Part shown: in pieces, positions 63,463 to 64,000 of the stretch
Position numbering within the stretch: the first letter of the stretch is position 1
Layout: each line of letters begins with the position of its first letter
Assembly: GCA_964472525.1 (NCBI GenBank)
Contig: CAYYLL010000015.1
Location: forward strand, 1 to 64,000
Source of the DNA: SZUA-37 sp964472525
GTDB taxonomy: Bacteria > Pseudomonadota > Gammaproteobacteria > UBA6429 > Thiohalophilaceae
Reading direction: 5' to 3'
Length of the DNA stretch: 64,000 bases
Translations under genes and position numbers: made by a program
Notes under the pieces: model-generated
Database searches by the model: none
What the model was told of the DNA's origin: nothing
What the model saw: the letters and a program-made list of their open reading frames with translations, nothing else

Positions 63463-63732
63463 TTATTGATATTTTCTTAATATTTCCTCAAACTCATTAC
63501 TATGAATAAAATCCAAACACTTCATAAGAATAAGTTTTTCTCCTGATTTGCTTTTATATTCTTTCTTTAAAAATTTTCGTCCAAGTTTGGTAGCTTCCGT
63601 ATATGCCTCTAGAGGAAGATCCCCAAATTCAAGATAACCTCTTGCTGCAGCGGCAGCATCTGAAATGACTTCTTTTGATTTGTAACCATTGGCTAAACAG
63701 GTACTACCATTCCATAATGTTACACAAGCCCA
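63463..63732 (-). pseudogene. 5'-truncated gene fragment
   Basis: A reading frame of 90 codons ends at a TAA (63463-63465) and begins directly after an in-frame TGA (63733-63735). The only in-frame ATG is deep inside, so no good start exists. The translation WACVTLWNGSTCLANGYKSK... AAAAARGYLEFGDLP... EEILRKYQ looks like a real helical protein. The 5' part seems lost, perhaps at the junction with the duplicated tail. No family was recognised. Confidence 0.55.
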
Positions 63733-63743
63733 TCAGGGGCACA

Positions 63744-63775
63744 AGTTAAAAGCAGCCCATCCCACCAAATAAATT
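63744..63775 (-). repeat. Duplicated tail of the 60-residue membrane protein gene
   Basis: The segment repeats the last part of the small membrane gene (63222-63244): GCAGCCCATCCCACCAAAT versus GCGGCCCATCCCACCAAAT. Its minus-strand reading is FGGMGCF and stop, against FGGMGRF and stop in the intact gene. It is a relic of a second copy and lies upstream of the truncated ORF on the same strand. Confidence 0.65.
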
Positions 63776-63784
63776 CCTCAGGAT

Positions 63785-63844
63785 CAGGTCTTGCTTCTTG
63801 CCTTTGCAGGTGACTCGGATTATAAAGGCACAAAGCAAGACCTG
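63785..63844. repeat. REP-like nested palindrome
   Basis: CAGGTCTTGCTT (63785-63796) pairs with AAGCAAGACCTG (63833-63844), and inside TGCCTTT (63799-63805) pairs with AAAGGCA (63824-63830). The motif GGTCTTGC...GCAAGACC is of the type found with REP-associated transposases. It lies right behind the LysR gene end and may serve as its terminator. Confidence 0.7.
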
Positions 63845-63849
63845 TCCCT

Positions 63850-64000
63850 CTAGCCTTTCATAGCCAACGTCCCTTCAATTAAACTTTTTTCTTTTTCTAG
63901 AACTTTTGTAAGAAAATCCATTAATGCTCGAACACGAGCCGTTCGCCTTAAATCAGGGTGTGTTAGCAACCACAATTCAGAATCCAGCTCATCGGTTAAA
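63850..64000 (-). CDS. LysR-family regulator, C-terminal end (partial)
   Basis: The reading frame runs from the window edge to a stop at 63850-63852 and encodes LTDELDSELWLLTHPDLRRTARVRALMDFL, ending EGTLAMKG. The LWLLTHPDLR segment followed by RVRALMDFL is the usual C-terminal end of the effector domain of LysR regulators. The DNA-binding part lies outside the window, so its target is unknown. Confidence 0.85.
   Translation of the reverse strand, partial: LTDELDSELWLLTHPDLRRTARVRALMDFLTKVLEKEKSLIEGTLAMKG

Overview
The window is a piece of a gammaproteobacterial chromosome with fairly AT-leaning codon use. The evidence is gene content and gene order: rpmB-rpmG, algH/yqgE-ruvX, pyrR-pyrB-pyrC' with an inactive dihydroorotase, divergent pilT/pilU and yggS-proC-yggT-yggU, metX-metW, ppnP and yajQ. 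A complete phosphoribulokinase (29.7 kb) suggests an autotroph using the Calvin cycle. Several rhodanese and DsrE-type proteins would fit a sulfur-oxidising lifestyle, but that last step is inference and the species cannot be named from sequence alone.

0-12.2 kb is mostly conserved housekeeping: ribosomal proteins L28 and L33, a TonB-family protein, a tightly packed algH-ruvX-pyrR-pyrB-pyrC'-pyrK run for pyrimidine synthesis, a secreted Cache-like protein, the retraction ATPases PilU and PilT, and yggS-proC-yggT-yggU. A 206-bp nested inverted-repeat element lies exactly at the pilU stop codon. 12.2-19.2 kb holds a dynamin-like GTPase, metXW, and a CHASE histidine kinase paired with a periplasmic binding protein. 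19.2-32.2 kb carries a TauE/UreH-like membrane protein, an AmpG-like permease, an HDOD protein, xthA, pyrE, a purple-acid-phosphatase-like protein, an LTA-synthase-like sulfatase, purD, prk, a FIST sensor protein and hinT.

32-57 kb is rich in signalling and envelope genes: a cyclic-nucleotide-domain/rhodanese fusion, a YbaK-HDOD fusion, a Rieske protein, an HU-like protein with a lysine-rich tail, a double cyclic-nucleotide-domain protein, a rhomboid-TPR protease, a zinc-ribbon/TPR membrane protein, a Ycf46-like AAA ATPase, yajQ, many lipoproteins, a MORN-repeat protein, and four consecutive genes encoding single-domain PilZ (c-di-GMP receptor) proteins. Together with pilT/pilU, the PilZ, HDOD, FIST and YajQ genes suggest heavy investment in second-messenger control of surface behaviour.

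57.9-64 kb is an accessory, mobile-DNA-marked end: an 81-bp genome-type palindrome, a HicAB toxin-antitoxin pair with an operator-like repeat inside its promoter, a solo insertion-sequence end, an unknown DUF4034-like protein, a frameshifted IS4-family element, a periplasmic DsrE-like protein behind a structured leader, an integron attC-like site directly behind a 60-residue membrane protein gene, a duplicated tail of that same gene, a 5'-truncated gene, a REP-like palindrome and the end of a LysR regulator. No tRNA, rRNA or CRISPR array was seen. The most unusual items are the nested palindromic element at pilU, the PilZ quartet, the attC-like cassette with its duplicated tail, the IS4 element with two compensating frameshifts, and several uncommon domain fusions.
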